A stretch of DNA of 64,000 nt from Nocardioides sp. zg-1230 (GCF_013155335.1 NZ_JABJQZ010000001.1:186001-250000); one strand, 5' to 3'; shown: positions 34,380-43,005, counted from the first letter of the stretch. Numbers and translations are program-made. Notes: generated from the sequence alone by a model not told the origin.

Positions 34380-35348
34380 CGGCGGGACGGCATTTCCAAT
34401 CTGCCTAGCGACGTCCTTCTTTGGGCCAACAAACTTGTATGAGTCGGGGAAGGATTGTAGGCGCGCTCCTTCACGATTCGTGATGTTACGATTCTCACTC
34501 GGGTGAGCGAAGCGCCCGCGCGTGAAGTTATCGAACATGGCCGTGATAGTTCCAGACGGCTCGTCCCAGCTCAGTCGCCCGAAGACATCCAAGTGTCTAT
34601 GACTGCTGTCCCGATGGCACGCCATTTGCAGTTCAACGGGTATGTCCAGTCTCCCACCACCAGGCGGCACGAATGAAATGCGCCTCACATTGAGTTCGCT
34701 CATCCTGGCTTGGGCATGGTTGGGAATCGCCGGGTGTTCGGAGAAGTCGGAGGGAGGCGATGGGAGATCCCCGATCGCATCGCGAACCGTCCGCACTGAT
34801 TCAGCCTCGCCCAACGAATCGAAGTCGAATGGCTTGGCCTGTTGCGGATTCCACGCAACAATGATGGCGCGGCGCCGCCTTTGTGGGAGGCCGAAGCGGG
34901 ACGCATCCAGAACACGGTGGTCGACTACGTAACCCCTTGCGCCCAATAGCGCGAACACATCAGACATATGGCGCTTCCCGCGCTCACCTAGAACGCCCGG
35001 AACGTTCTCCATAACTATGATGCTCGGCCCGACCTCCAGCGCGAACGCAAAGAAGTCGAGAACAAGGTCATTCCGAGCATCGTTGCGTTCACCGCGCCTC
35101 TGAGTAGAGAAACCTTGACATGGTGGGCCGCCAACGATCACGTCGGGCATGCCGTATTCGCGTACTACATCGGCAGGCTCGAATGCTGCTAGCGGAGCAT
35201 TCACCACGGTCCCGCCCAAGTTCTCACTCAAGGTTCGACACGCTAGGGGATCGGTATCGAAGGCGAGGAGTGATTCGAACCCAAGCTGGTGGAGGCCCAG
35301 GCTTAGCCCACCCGCACCTGCAAAGGCATCAATGTATTTGATGCTCAC
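34254..35348 (-). CDS. DNA (cytosine-5-)-methyltransferase, first of two
   Basis: A 364-residue m5C methyltransferase with all major motifs in order: motif I IDAFAGAGGLSLGL (6-19), motif IV GGPPCQGFS with catalytic Cys77, motif VI MENV with Glu114, motif VIII QRRRR (156-160), and motif X RQIGNAVPPLLARAIG. The target-recognition segment lies between about 200 and 290. The conserved core ends with AAQL; the last ~25 residues are an unconserved tail lying over the 3' end of the nuclease gene. Its start overlaps the stop of the second methyltransferase gene by four bases. Two different m5C enzymes suggest an asymmetric site with one enzyme per strand. Confidence 0.92.
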   Translation of the reverse strand: MSIKYIDAFAGAGGLSLGLHQLGFESLLAFDTDPLACRTLSENLGGTVVNAPLAAFEPADVVREYGMPDVIVGGPPCQGFSTQRRGERNDARNDLVLDFFAFALEVGPSIIVMENVPGVLGERGKRHMSDVFALLGARGYVVDHRVLDASRFGLPQRRRRAIIVAWNPQQAKPFDFDSLGEAESVRTVRDAIGDLPSPPSDFSEHPAIPNHAQARMSELNVRRISFVPPGGGRLDIPVELQMACHRDSSHRHLDVFGRLSWDEPSGTITAMFDNFTRGRFAHPSENRNITNREGARLQSFPDSYKFVGPKKDVARQIGNAVPPLLARAIGRGIAAQLGVCVEDLIQNSTSGGFQSGQCRPRAFG

Positions 35349-36508
35349 TGCGCCGAGCTCATCTGTCGGGCACGTTTAAGGCCCGCGATAGACGATGAGA
35401 ATGACTTGACCAGCGGGAGTTGCGGGTCTTGGTGCTGAGCAGACCTAGCCTCGTCCTCGTGATCCGCGCTCCACTCGATCGCGAGATGCTCAGCGACCGC
35501 CCGCGCGAAGATCGGGGACACTGCGTTGCCGATTTGCTTGAACTTGTCGTCAAACGGCCCCTCGAACTGGGTGTCCTCCGGGAAACCCTGCAATAGCGCG
35601 GCTTCTCGAACCGAAAGGCCGCGATCTTGCGCCGGATGGGCGAAACGGCCGCACGATGGGGTACGGCACCGTGCTGTGATGGCAACCGCTGGACGATCCC
35701 ACCAGAGACGGCCGTACACGTCCCTAAAACCATCCACTCCCTCCCAACACTTGGGACCTACGCCCGGGGGAAGAGATCGTCTACTCCCTCCGTCGTGAGG
35801 GATCAGACTGATCAGGTCCACCGTCGACTGACGGTGGCGAGATGTAACGTGCATCGGATCCTCAACGTCTGCCTCGCCGGCGCTCAGCGCGGGCAGATGC
35901 GCAATCGCGTCGCGTACCGTCCGAAACTGGTTGGCACCCATCAAGGGCTTCGGCATTGAGAAGTGTCGCCATTTGGCGGCGATCACAAGGGCGCGGAACC
36001 GCTCCTGCGGAACTCCGAACTCAGCGAGATTGTGAATCGCAACCTTCACAGTGTAGCCAGCCGCCTCAATAAGGGATCGCCACTGTAGAAAGTGCCGCCA
36101 GTGCTGCGCGGAGAGCATCTCGGGAACATTCTCCATCACAATGACTTCTGGATCGAGTTGTATCGCGACCTGAGCGAAAGCCTCTAGGAGATCGTTACGC
36201 GAGTCCGCTCGTGAATCCTTCTTGCGGTGCGAAGAGAAGCCCTGGCATGGAGCGCATCCGATCAGCACCAATGGGCCGTCGCCTGCCCACGACTTCGACA
36301 CGCGTGCCAGCGTGTCTGGATCGGCGAGGTCTCGAACGTCGCCTAGGTGCAGAGGCACCCCGAGATTTCTTTCGAATGTCGCCGCCGCGTGTCTATCTAG
36401 CTCGACTCCCCCGACGACCTCAAATTCAACGCCTTCCTTGTTCGCCATGGCGAACCCCAAGGAGGTTCCGCCGCAGCCGGCGAAGAACTCCACGACGCGT
36501 GCCTTCAC
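35345..36508 (-). CDS. DNA (cytosine-5-)-methyltransferase, second of two
   Basis: A 387-residue m5C methyltransferase: motif I VVEFFAGCGGTSLGFA (5-20), motif IV GCAPCQGFS with Cys88, motif VI MENV with Glu126, motif VIII VPQERFRALVIAAK, and motif X KQIGNAVSPIFARAVAEH. It is only distantly related to its partner, so this is not a recent duplication. It is the first gene of the minus-strand operon and has a ~40-residue polar C-terminal tail. Third-position A/T is well above that of the neighbouring nrdJ. It should methylate the second strand of the recognition site and protect against the McrB-like/nuclease pair. Confidence 0.92.
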   Translation of the reverse strand: MKARVVEFFAGCGGTSLGFAMANKEGVEFEVVGGVELDRHAAATFERNLGVPLHLGDVRDLADPDTLARVSKSWAGDGPLVLIGCAPCQGFSSHRKKDSRADSRNDLLEAFAQVAIQLDPEVIVMENVPEMLSAQHWRHFLQWRSLIEAAGYTVKVAIHNLAEFGVPQERFRALVIAAKWRHFSMPKPLMGANQFRTVRDAIAHLPALSAGEADVEDPMHVTSRHRQSTVDLISLIPHDGGSRRSLPPGVGPKCWEGVDGFRDVYGRLWWDRPAVAITARCRTPSCGRFAHPAQDRGLSVREAALLQGFPEDTQFEGPFDDKFKQIGNAVSPIFARAVAEHLAIEWSADHEDEARSAQHQDPQLPLVKSFSSSIAGLKRARQMSSAQ

Positions 36509-36603
36509 AATTGCTCCTAGTTTCTAGCGTGCCTCGCACGCTAGTCGTCGGGTACGACAGTCCCGAATCATCCGTTGGCTATTGCAAGACAGTCTTGCTG
36601 TCG

Positions 36604-39501
36604 TCAGCTGCAGCCGCTGGTGCTTCCGCAGCCCTCGCAGACGTAGCACGAGCCAGCCGGCCGCATCTTCGTTCCGCAGGTCATGCAGAGCGGGGAGTCG
36701 ACGGCGGTGCCGGTGAGCTTCTCGAAGAGCTCAGCGGTCGTCTTCGCCTCGCCCGTGGTCACCTGGGCCGGGACCTCGCGGGCCTCGGAGCCGTGGGTGT
36801 CCTTGGTCTCGACCTCCTCGGCCTCGACGACCTCGGCCGCAGCGGAGGACGAGGCCGGCGTCGTCAGCTCGGCGGCCGAGCCGGTCTCCTCGACGAGCGG
36901 CTCGTACGAGCCGGTCTCGAGGTGGCGCTGGCGCTCCTCGGCGGAGTAGATGCCGAGCATCGACCGCTCCTCGAAGGACAGGTAGTCCAGGGCGAGGCGG
37001 CGGAAGATGTAATCCATGATCGACTGGGACATCCGCACGTCGGGGTCGTCGGTCAGACCGGCGGGCTCGAAGCGCAGGTTGGTGAACTTCGAGACGTAGG
37101 TCTCCAGCGGGACGCCGTACTGCAGGCCGATCGACACCGCAATCGAGAAGGCGTCCATCACGCCGGCGAGGGTCGAGCCCTGCTTGCCGAGCTTGAGGAA
37201 GACCTCGCCGAGCTGGCCGTCGTCGTGGGCGCCGGAGGTCATGTAGCCCTCGGCACCGCCGACGGTGAACGACGTCGTACGGGAGACGCGCGACTTCGGC
37301 AGGCGCTTGCGGACCGGGGCGTAGACGACCTTCTCCACGACCTTGGTCTCGACCTCGGCCGACGCGGCAGCCTTGTCTGCGGCGTCCTTCTTGGCCTTGC
37401 CGCCACCGTCGGCCAGCGGCTGGCCGACCTTGCAGTTGTCCCTGTAGACGGCGGTCGCCTTGAGGCCGAGCTTCCAGGACTGCAGGTAGACGTCCTCGAT
37501 CTCCTCGACCGTGGCGTCCTCGGGCAGGTTGACCGTCTTGGAGATCGCGCCGGAGAGGAACGGCTGCGCGGCCGCCATCATCCGCACGTGGCCCATCGGC
37601 TTGAGCGAGCGGGCGCCCATCGCGGTGTCGAAGACCTCGTAGTGCTCGGACTTCAGGCCCGGGGCGTCGACCACGTGGCCGTGCTCGGCGATGTAGGCGA
37701 CGATCGCCTCGACCTGCTCCTCCTGGTAGCCCAGCTTCTTGAGGGCCCGCGGGATGGTCTGGTTGACGATCTGCATCGAGCCGCCGCCGACGAGCTTCTT
37801 GAACTTCACCAGCGAGAAGTCGGGCTCGATGCCGGTGGTGTCGCAGTCCATCATGAAGCCGATGGTGCCGGTGGGCGCGAGGACCGAGGCCTGCGCGTTG
37901 CGGAACCCGTTCTTCTCGCCCACCTTGATCACATCGGCCCACGCCTTGGTGGCCAGCTTGTGCACGCGGCCGTCCTCGGTGTGCAGCACGCGGACGACGT
38001 CGTTGGCCGCCTGGTGCTTGCGCATCACGCGCTTGTGGGCGTCGGCGTTGCGGGCGTAGCCGGCGTAGGGGCCGACGATCCCGGCGAGCTCGGCGCTGCG
38101 CTTGTAGGACGTACCGGTCATGAGCGACGTGATCGCGGCAGCCATCGAGCGGCCGCCCTCGGAGTCGTAGCCCAGGCCCATCGCCATCAGCAGGGCGCCG
38201 AGGTTGGCGTAGCCGATGCCGAGCTGGCGGTAGTCGACGGTGGTCTTGCCGATCGCCTCGGTCGGGAAGTCGGCGAAGCAGATCGAGATGTCCATCGCGG
38301 TGATGATGAACTCGACGGCCTTGGCGAACAGGGCGGCGTCGAAGGTGTCGTCGTCCTTGAGGAACTTCAGCAGGTTGAGCGACGCGAGGTTGCACGAGGA
38401 GTTGTCGAGCGACATGTACTCCGAGCACGGGTTGGACGCGGTGATGCGGCCGGTCTCGGGGTTGGTGTGCCAGTCGTTGATCGTGTCGTCGTACTGCAGG
38501 CCCGGGTCGGCGCACTCCCACGCCGCCTGGCTGATCTTGCGGAACAGGTCGCGGGCGTCGACGGTCTCGATGACCTCGCCGGTGCCGCGCGAGCGCAGGC
38601 CGAACTCGGTGCCGTCCTCGACCGCACGCATGAACTCGTCGCTGACGCGGACCGAGTTGTTGGCGTTCTGGTACTGCACGGAGGTGATGTCGGCGCCGCC
38701 GAGGTCCATGTCGAAGCCGGCGTCGCGCAGCGCGCGGATCTTGTCCTCCTCGCGCGCCTTCGTCATCACGAACTCCTCGATGTCGGGGTGGTCGACGTCG
38801 AGGACGACCATCTTGGCCGCACGACGCGTCGCGCCGCCCGACTTGATGGTGCCCGCGGAAGCGTCGGCGCCGCGCATGAAGGAGACGGGACCGGACGCCG
38901 TACCGCCGGAGGAGAGCAGCTCCTTCGACGAGCGGATGCGGGAGAGGTTGAGGCCGGCGCCGGAGCCGCCCTTGAAGATGAAGCCCTCCTCCTTGTACCA
39001 GTTGAGGATCGAGTCCATCGAGTCGTCGACGCTCAGGATGAAGCAGGCGCTGACCTGCTGCGGCGACGGCGTGCCGACGTTGAACCACACCGGGGAGTTG
39101 AAGGAGAAGTACTGGTTGACCAGCAGCCAGGTCAGCTCGTGCTCGAAGATCTCGGCGTCGGCGTCACCGGCGAAGTAACCGTTGTCGATGCCGGCCTTCG
39201 TGTACGTCTTCACGACCCGGTCGATGAGCTGCTTGAGGCTCCACTCGCGGGCGTCGGTGCCGACGGCGCCGCGGAAGTACTTGGTGGTGACGATGGTGGA
39301 GGCGTTGACCGACCAGAAGTCGGGGAACTCGACGCCGCGCTGCTCGAAGACGGTGTCGCCGGTCTTCCAGTTCTGCTGGACGACGTCGCGACGCTCCCAC
39401 GTGATGGCGTCGTAGGGGTGCGTGCCCTCGGTGCTGAAGACGCGCTCCAGCTTGAGGCCCTTGCCCCTCGCCTTGGCGCGGGTGCTCACCGTCTCGGTCA
39501 T
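36604..39501 (-). CDS. nrdJ: Vitamin B12-dependent ribonucleoside-diphosphate reductase (class II)
   Basis: A 965-residue adenosylcobalamin-dependent ribonucleotide reductase making dNTPs. Visible segments are NSPVWFNVG, KGGSGAGLNLSRIR, NPCSEYMSLDNSSCNLASLN (active-site Cys region) and APTGTIGFMMDCDTTGIEPD. The C-terminal CMTCGTKMRPAGSCYVCEGC provides the redox-active Cys pairs that re-reduce the active site. The ATG at 39501 follows AGAGGAA; a longer upstream frame is not conserved. It lies behind nrdR on the same strand, separated by a hairpin. No cobalamin riboswitch is visible in the 115 bases upstream. It marks the return to core-type codon usage. Confidence 0.95.
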   Translation of the reverse strand: MTETVSTRAKARGKGLKLERVFSTEGTHPYDAITWERRDVVQQNWKTGDTVFEQRGVEFPDFWSVNASTIVTTKYFRGAVGTDAREWSLKQLIDRVVKTYTKAGIDNGYFAGDADAEIFEHELTWLLVNQYFSFNSPVWFNVGTPSPQQVSACFILSVDDSMDSILNWYKEEGFIFKGGSGAGLNLSRIRSSKELLSSGGTASGPVSFMRGADASAGTIKSGGATRRAAKMVVLDVDHPDIEEFVMTKAREEDKIRALRDAGFDMDLGGADITSVQYQNANNSVRVSDEFMRAVEDGTEFGLRSRGTGEVIETVDARDLFRKISQAAWECADPGLQYDDTINDWHTNPETGRITASNPCSEYMSLDNSSCNLASLNLLKFLKDDDTFDAALFAKAVEFIITAMDISICFADFPTEAIGKTTVDYRQLGIGYANLGALLMAMGLGYDSEGGRSMAAAITSLMTGTSYKRSAELAGIVGPYAGYARNADAHKRVMRKHQAANDVVRVLHTEDGRVHKLATKAWADVIKVGEKNGFRNAQASVLAPTGTIGFMMDCDTTGIEPDFSLVKFKKLVGGGSMQIVNQTIPRALKKLGYQEEQVEAIVAYIAEHGHVVDAPGLKSEHYEVFDTAMGARSLKPMGHVRMMAAAQPFLSGAISKTVNLPEDATVEEIEDVYLQSWKLGLKATAVYRDNCKVGQPLADGGGKAKKDAADKAAASAEVETKVVEKVVYAPVRKRLPKSRVSRTTSFTVGGAEGYMTSGAHDDGQLGEVFLKLGKQGSTLAGVMDAFSIAVSIGLQYGVPLETYVSKFTNLRFEPAGLTDDPDVRMSQSIMDYIFRRLALDYLSFEERSMLGIYSAEERQRHLETGSYEPLVEETGSAAELTTPASSSAAAEVVEAEEVETKDTHGSEAREVPAQVTTGEAKTTAELFEKLTGTAVDSPLCMTCGTKMRPAGSCYVCEGCGSTSGCS

Positions 39502-39572
39502 GGAGTTCCTCTGTCCCTCGTGGATGGGTGGTGGTGTGGTGCGGTCGCGAGTCGTCTCGCGGGGGTTGGTGA

Positions 39573-39606
39573 GCCCGGCAGGCAGCTTCCCCACTACCTG
39601 CCGGGC
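39573..39606 (-). terminator. Hairpin between nrdR and nrdJ
   Basis: GCCCGGCAGG (39573-39582) pairs perfectly with CCTGCCGGGC (39597-39606) around a 14-base loop. It may end part of the nrdR transcript or act as an RNA stabiliser between the two genes. Confidence 0.6.
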
Positions 39607-39616
39607 CGTCTGGGGG

Positions 39617-40102
39617 TCAGCCCGTGTGCGCGGGATGCGCGGGCTGATCGTCCGCGGCTCGCTCGAGCCGCAGCATCTTGATCTCGTTCTCGAAGTCGTC
39701 GGCCGACTCGAAGGCGCGGTAGACGGAGGCGAACCGGAGGTACGCCACCTCGTCGAGCGCCCGCAGGGGGCTGAGGATCGCGAGGCCGACGTCGTTGGCG
39801 TCGAACTCGGCCTGCCCGCTCAGGCGCAGGGCGTCCTCGACCTCCTGGCCGAGGCAGGCGAGCTGGGCGTCGGTGACCGGGCGGCCCTTGCAGGCCTTCC
39901 GGACGCCGGCGATCGCCTTGTCGCGGTTGAACGGCTCGGTCGCGCCGGAGCGCTTGAGCACGGTGAGCTGCATCTTCTCGACCGTCGTGAACCGGCGGTC
40001 GCAGGCCGCGCACGAGCGGCGACGGCGGATCGAACCCCCGTCGTCGGCGACCCGGGAGTCGAGGACCTTGGTGTCCTCGTTCTTGCAGTAGGGACAGTGC
40101 AT
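39617..40102 (-). CDS. nrdR: Transcriptional repressor NrdR
   Basis: A 161-residue repressor of ribonucleotide reductase genes. The N-terminal zinc ribbon has Cys3, Cys6, Cys31 and Cys34 ([28 protein letters not shown]). The ATP-cone (about 49-139) senses ATP/d[22 protein letters not shown] and [15 protein letters not shown]. The ATG at 40102 has GGAGG six bases upstream, fixing the start. A pair of NrdR-box-like palindromes lies about 110-155 bases upstream, so the gene is probably autoregulated together with nrdJ. Confidence 0.95.
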   Translation of the reverse strand: MHCPYCKNEDTKVLDSRVADDGGSIRRRRSCAACDRRFTTVEKMQLTVLKRSGATEPFNRDKAIAGVRKACKGRPVTDAQLACLGQEVEDALRLSGQAEFDANDVGLAILSPLRALDEVAYLRFASVYRAFESADDFENEIKMLRLERAADDQPAHPAHTG

Positions 40103-40210
40103 GGGGTCCTCCTTCCGGGCGCGCTTCACACACCTGTAGAACAGGGTGCGGACTGGGGATGTTCCTGTGGACAACTAGCCTGTTGCTGTGGGGTCAGCCC
40201 CCTGGCCTGT

Positions 40211-40257
40211 GCACCAGATGTGGATAACTACAGCGGTGTAACTACTAGATGTAGTGG
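40211..40257 (-). promoter_or_regulatory. Probable tandem NrdR boxes upstream of nrdR
   Basis: CACCAGATGTGGATAAC (from 40212) and ACTACTAGATGTAGTGG (40241-40257) share a CTAGATG-type core; the cores are 31 bp apart, three helical turns, which is the known arrangement of NrdR boxes. The second one is a good palindrome. The rest of the 345 bases between nrdR and the next gene shows no coding signal. Confidence 0.65.
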
Positions 40258-40447
40258 TAACCGTACGCCCCGGCCACAACGCATGGCAAGCGAATGCCCA
40301 ACCTCGTCGGATCAATTTCGAGGCGTCGGTAAAACCGCAGGTCAGTGCCCTCCTCTGCCCGGTCGGGACGCGTCGGTGGCGGCGTGTCGGGGGCCACAAC
40401 CTGTGGTTGTCGTGCCCCGATGAGGCTGCGTCCGACACAATGACTCC

Positions 40448-40795
40448 GTGTCCACGGGGGGTAAGCGAGCAGGGTCGCGGAGAGGCGCTCGGCCACCCCG
40501 CACCCTGAACAAGGCCGCCCTCGTCCTCGGCGCCGCGATCACCCTCTGCGTGGTCGCGTGGGGCTACCTCGTCTACGCCGCCATCGACTTCGGTACGGCG
40601 GCCCGCGGCGGCTCCGGCGGCTCCGGCGGCTCGGCATGGTCGTTCATGGCGCTCGCCTGCCTCGGCGCGATCGCGTGCCTCTTCGTCGGGCTGCTGCTGG
40701 TCGCCCGGCTGATGCGGGCCCTGGGGATCACCGAGGCCCCGCCCTCCGACAACGCTCCCGCGCGCCCCGTCGGCGGGAAGCGCGCCGCTCGCTGA
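40448..40795 (+). CDS. Small membrane protein with two TM helices
   Basis: A 115-residue protein with a basic N-terminus (GKRAGSRRGARPPR), two hydrophobic helices (LVLGAAITLCVVAWGYLVYA and SFMALACLGAIACLFVGLLL), a Gly-Ser-rich linker between them (ARGGSGGSGGSA) and a basic tail. The start is GTG. It is divergent from nrdR. No family recognised; it looks like a conserved actinobacterial small membrane protein of unknown role. Confidence 0.75.
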   Translation: MSTGGKRAGSRRGARPPRTLNKAALVLGAAITLCVVAWGYLVYAAIDFGTAARGGSGGSGGSAWSFMALACLGAIACLFVGLLLVARLMRALGITEAPPSDNAPARPVGGKRAAR

Positions 40796-40864
40796 TCGTG
40801 GAAGTTCTCAGTCACCTGGTGGCTCGGAAGCTCCACGATCTTGGGTGCCAGCCCAACGCGGTGG

Positions 40865-40889
40865 CTGTGGTCCACCCGGTGGACCACAG
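40865..40889. terminator. Hairpin between convergent genes
   Basis: CTGTGGTCCAC and GTGGACCACAG form a perfect 11-bp stem with a 3-base loop. A second, weaker hairpin (GATCGTGGA ... TCCACGATC, 40794-40840) precedes it and overlaps the stop codon of the small membrane protein. Confidence 0.75.
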
Positions 40890-40897
40890 GGACCGCA

Positions 40898-41677
40898 CTA
40901 CTCCAGGACGAGCTGCGGGAGGGCCTCGACGACCTCGAGGTCCTCGTCAGGCCCCTGCACCGTGAGGGTCTCGCCGATGGCGGTCCACTCCCCGTCCCCG
41001 ATGCGGTACTCCCCTGCGTAGGTCGTGTCCACGCGTACGACGACGTCGCCGGTCCGCTTGTACTGGTGGGTGATCTCGAGGTCGGGGTGCGGGCTCCCGG
41101 GGCTGGTGGTCGTCGTGCTGGTGTCGTCGCCGAAGTACCAGTCGTATGAGACGGGCACGGCGCGGATGGTGATCGCTTGGCCGGCGAGGGTGACGGACCG
41201 GTCGATGGACCGGTGGTCGGGGGTGTAGAAGTTCGTGTCGAAGTTGACGAGGGTCCGGCCGCCGCGCGGCTGCACGACGAGCTGGGACGAGGGCCACGCG
41301 ATGCGTTTGAACTCGCGGATGATCAGCTTCACGACGTCGACCTCCTGGACCGCGTTGTCGGGCACGCACACGTCCCCGACGTCGACGCCGTCCAGGTAGA
41401 CGTCGTGGATGTAGCCGTCCTGGCCGTTCTCGGCGCACTCCACGTTGTCGTTGCAGATGCCGCCGTTGGCGCACTGGATCGCCACGACCCAGGTGCGGCC
41501 ATCGCCCGATGACGACGAGCCTTGGTACTCGGCGAATGTCCATTCGCAATCGCTGGCAACAGCCTGCCAGGTGACTTGGACGCAGGATGGGTCCGCGGCG
41601 GCAGCGGTGGCGGTTTCGACGAACAGACCCGCGATTACCGACAACACCGCCGTAAGCAACCAGCTAAACGACTGCAT
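40898..41677 (-). CDS. Secreted PKD-like domain protein
   Basis: A 259-residue exported protein with a signal peptide (SWLLTAVLSVIAGLFVETAT, cleavage after AAA near residue 27). The first mature half carries six or so Cys (CVQVTW, DCEWTF, CANGGICNDNVECAENG) suggesting disulfides. The second half is a beta-sandwich of PKD type: VSYDWYFGDDTSTTTTSPG and ITHQYKRTGDVVVRV are the usual W-x-F-G-D and H-x-Y segments. Its ATG overlaps the stop of the upstream lipoprotein gene by one base (TGATG), so the two are translationally coupled and probably act together at the cell surface. Function unknown. Confidence 0.82.
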   Translation of the reverse strand: MQSFSWLLTAVLSVIAGLFVETATAAAADPSCVQVTWQAVASDCEWTFAEYQGSSSSGDGRTWVVAIQCANGGICNDNVECAENGQDGYIHDVYLDGVDVGDVCVPDNAVQEVDVVKLIIREFKRIAWPSSQLVVQPRGGRTLVNFDTNFYTPDHRSIDRSVTLAGQAITIRAVPVSYDWYFGDDTSTTTTSPGSPHPDLEITHQYKRTGDVVVRVDTTYAGEYRIGDGEWTAIGETLTVQGPDEDLEVVEALPQLVLE

Positions 41678-42189
41678 CAGATCACCGAGTAGTTGGCCAT
41701 GGTGAAGGAGTCGGTCTGCGGCTTGAGGATCATCCGGTAGCGCTGTGTTGCCGCGGGAAAGACTTGGGGCGACTCACCCGGGATCTCGATCCGGAGCTTG
41801 GCGGCGCGCACGTCCACGATGTATGACGGAGGGTCGACGGAGTCCTCCTTGATCGCCAACACCTCAGAGCCGCCGAAGTCCACCTCGCCGCCATCCTTGA
41901 AGACGTCGGAAACCTGTTCTGCGTACGTCGCACACGCCTGGCACCCCTTAGACATGCGCAGGAACTCTGCGGTGCGTCCGGACATCGCCATCTCATCGGC
42001 CGCGGCCTGCCAGCGCCGGATGAACTCCTCCGGACTCTCCGCCTCCGCCGTCTCGGACTCGGTGGGCGTTGGGGTCGGGGACGAGCTGGTCGGCTCGGGG
42101 ATCTTGGGCGTGGGCTCGGGGTCGTCGGAGCACCCGGCCAGGAGGGCGGGGACCGCGAGGGCGAGCGCGAGTGCGCGGCGTACGTGCAT
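41677..42189 (-). CDS. Lipoprotein, DUF6318-like
   Basis: A 170-residue lipoprotein: signal peptide MHVRRALALALAVPALLAGC with a lipobox LLAGC (lipidated Cys20), then a Pro/Thr/Ser/Glu-rich linker (PEPTPKIPEPTSSSPTPTPT) and a helical-beta domain of the DUF6318 kind with FIRRWQAAADEMAMSGRTAE and a conserved Cys pair (GCQACATYAEQ). It is cotranslated with the PKD protein downstream. I chose the ATG at 42189 because the lipoprotein signal begins there; the longer frame is not plausible. Confidence 0.8.
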   Translation of the reverse strand: MHVRRALALALAVPALLAGCSDDPEPTPKIPEPTSSSPTPTPTESETAEAESPEEFIRRWQAAADEMAMSGRTAEFLRMSKGCQACATYAEQVSDVFKDGGEVDFGGSEVLAIKEDSVDPPSYIVDVRAAKLRIEIPGESPQVFPAATQRYRMILKPQTDSFTMANYSVI

Positions 42190-42284
42190 GAGGTGCCTTC
42201 CCGAGAACAACGTCAGCACCGTGAAACTACCCATTCGGGCGACTGCGGAACCACCCCGACGGCAAAACCTGTGGAGAACCGGCC

Positions 42285-42419
42285 GAGGGTGGCGGCACAT
42301 GACATCGGATCGGCCTCTTGAACTGCGATGTGCCGCCACCCCCAGCGCCGCGCGGCCGAGGGTGGCGGCACACAACACCACAGTGACCCTCCGGGCTGCG
42401 ATCTGCCGCCACCCTCGGG
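42285..42419. repeat. Two tandem long palindromes with the same arm sequence
   Basis: GAGGGTGGCGGCACAT (42285-42300) pairs with ATGTGCCGCCACCC (42328-42341). CCGAGGGTGGCGGCACA (42356-42372) pairs with TGCCGCCACCCTCGGG (42404-42419). Both use the same arm but different loops of 27-31 bases, so this is a twin REP-like element in the 359-base space between two minus-strand genes. Confidence 0.75.
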
Positions 42420-42462
42420 CGCCGGGCCAGCGAAGCCGACAGGACGAAGCCGAACAAATGCG

Positions 42463-42493
42463 CCGAGGGGCGGGCCAGTGGCCCGCCCCTCGG
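42463..42493 (-). terminator. Terminator after LysM gene
   Basis: CCGAGGGGCGGGCC and GGCCCGCCCCTCGG form a perfect 14-bp stem with a 3-base loop, about 55 bases after the LysM gene stop. Confidence 0.8.
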
Positions 42494-42548
42494 TCTTCCC
42501 CTTGGTTCCACCAGCCGGGGTCGAAGCGGCTGATGGAGGCCTCGCGCG

Positions 42549-42902
42549 TCAGTCGGAGACGACCGGGACGCGGAGCTTCTGGCCGGCCGAGAGGCCGGCG
42601 GACTCGAGGGCGTTGAGCCGCTCGATCTCGCTCATCATGGAGCGGACGTCGCCGTCGGTGGCGATCTCGCTGGCGATCCCCCAGAGGGTGTCGCCGGGCG
42701 CCACCTGGACGACCTCGGTCGGGGCGGGCTGGCCGGCTTCGCCCGTGCCGACGGCACCGCCGGCAAGCATGAACGCCACGGCGAGCACCAGGAACAGCGA
42801 GGTCAGGAAGACCACGAGCCGCCCACGGCGGGTCAGGCGCACCGTCGAGTGGGCACGGGTCGCAGCGGGAGTGAAAGCGGGGGCAAGGCTGAGGGTGCTC
42901 AT
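42549..42902 (-). CDS. LysM-domain membrane protein, SOS-linked (ChiZ/YneA-like)
   Basis: A 117-residue protein with a cytoplasmic N-terminus, one membrane helix (RLVVFLTSLFLVLAVAFMLA, about 28-47) and a C-terminal LysM domain (VVQVAPGDTLWGIASEIATD ... LSAGQKLRVPV) that binds peptidoglycan. Size and layout match the SOS-induced division-control proteins encoded near lexA in actinobacteria (ChiZ of mycobacteria, DivS of corynebacteria, YneA in Bacillus). Two LexA-box-like sites lie upstream, and lexA itself is 2.4 kb away. GGAGG precedes the ATG. It probably delays division during DNA damage. Confidence 0.85.
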   Translation of the reverse strand: MSTLSLAPAFTPAATRAHSTVRLTRRGRLVVFLTSLFLVLAVAFMLAGGAVGTGEAGQPAPTEVVQVAPGDTLWGIASEIATDGDVRSMMSEIERLNALESAGLSAGQKLRVPVVSD

Positions 42903-43005
42903 GGTGGCCTCCTGGGGAAGATTCAGCCGGATGTCCTGTCGAGCGAATGTCTAGTCGGAGCCACCGACAGTGGCCTGGGCCACCGGGTGTCGATCAGACG
43001 TTCGA

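Noticed and set aside
39502..39616. Cobalamin riboswitch upstream of nrdJ
   Set aside because: A B12-dependent enzyme suggests one, but the 115 bases hold only a simple hairpin and no B12-box-like sequence.
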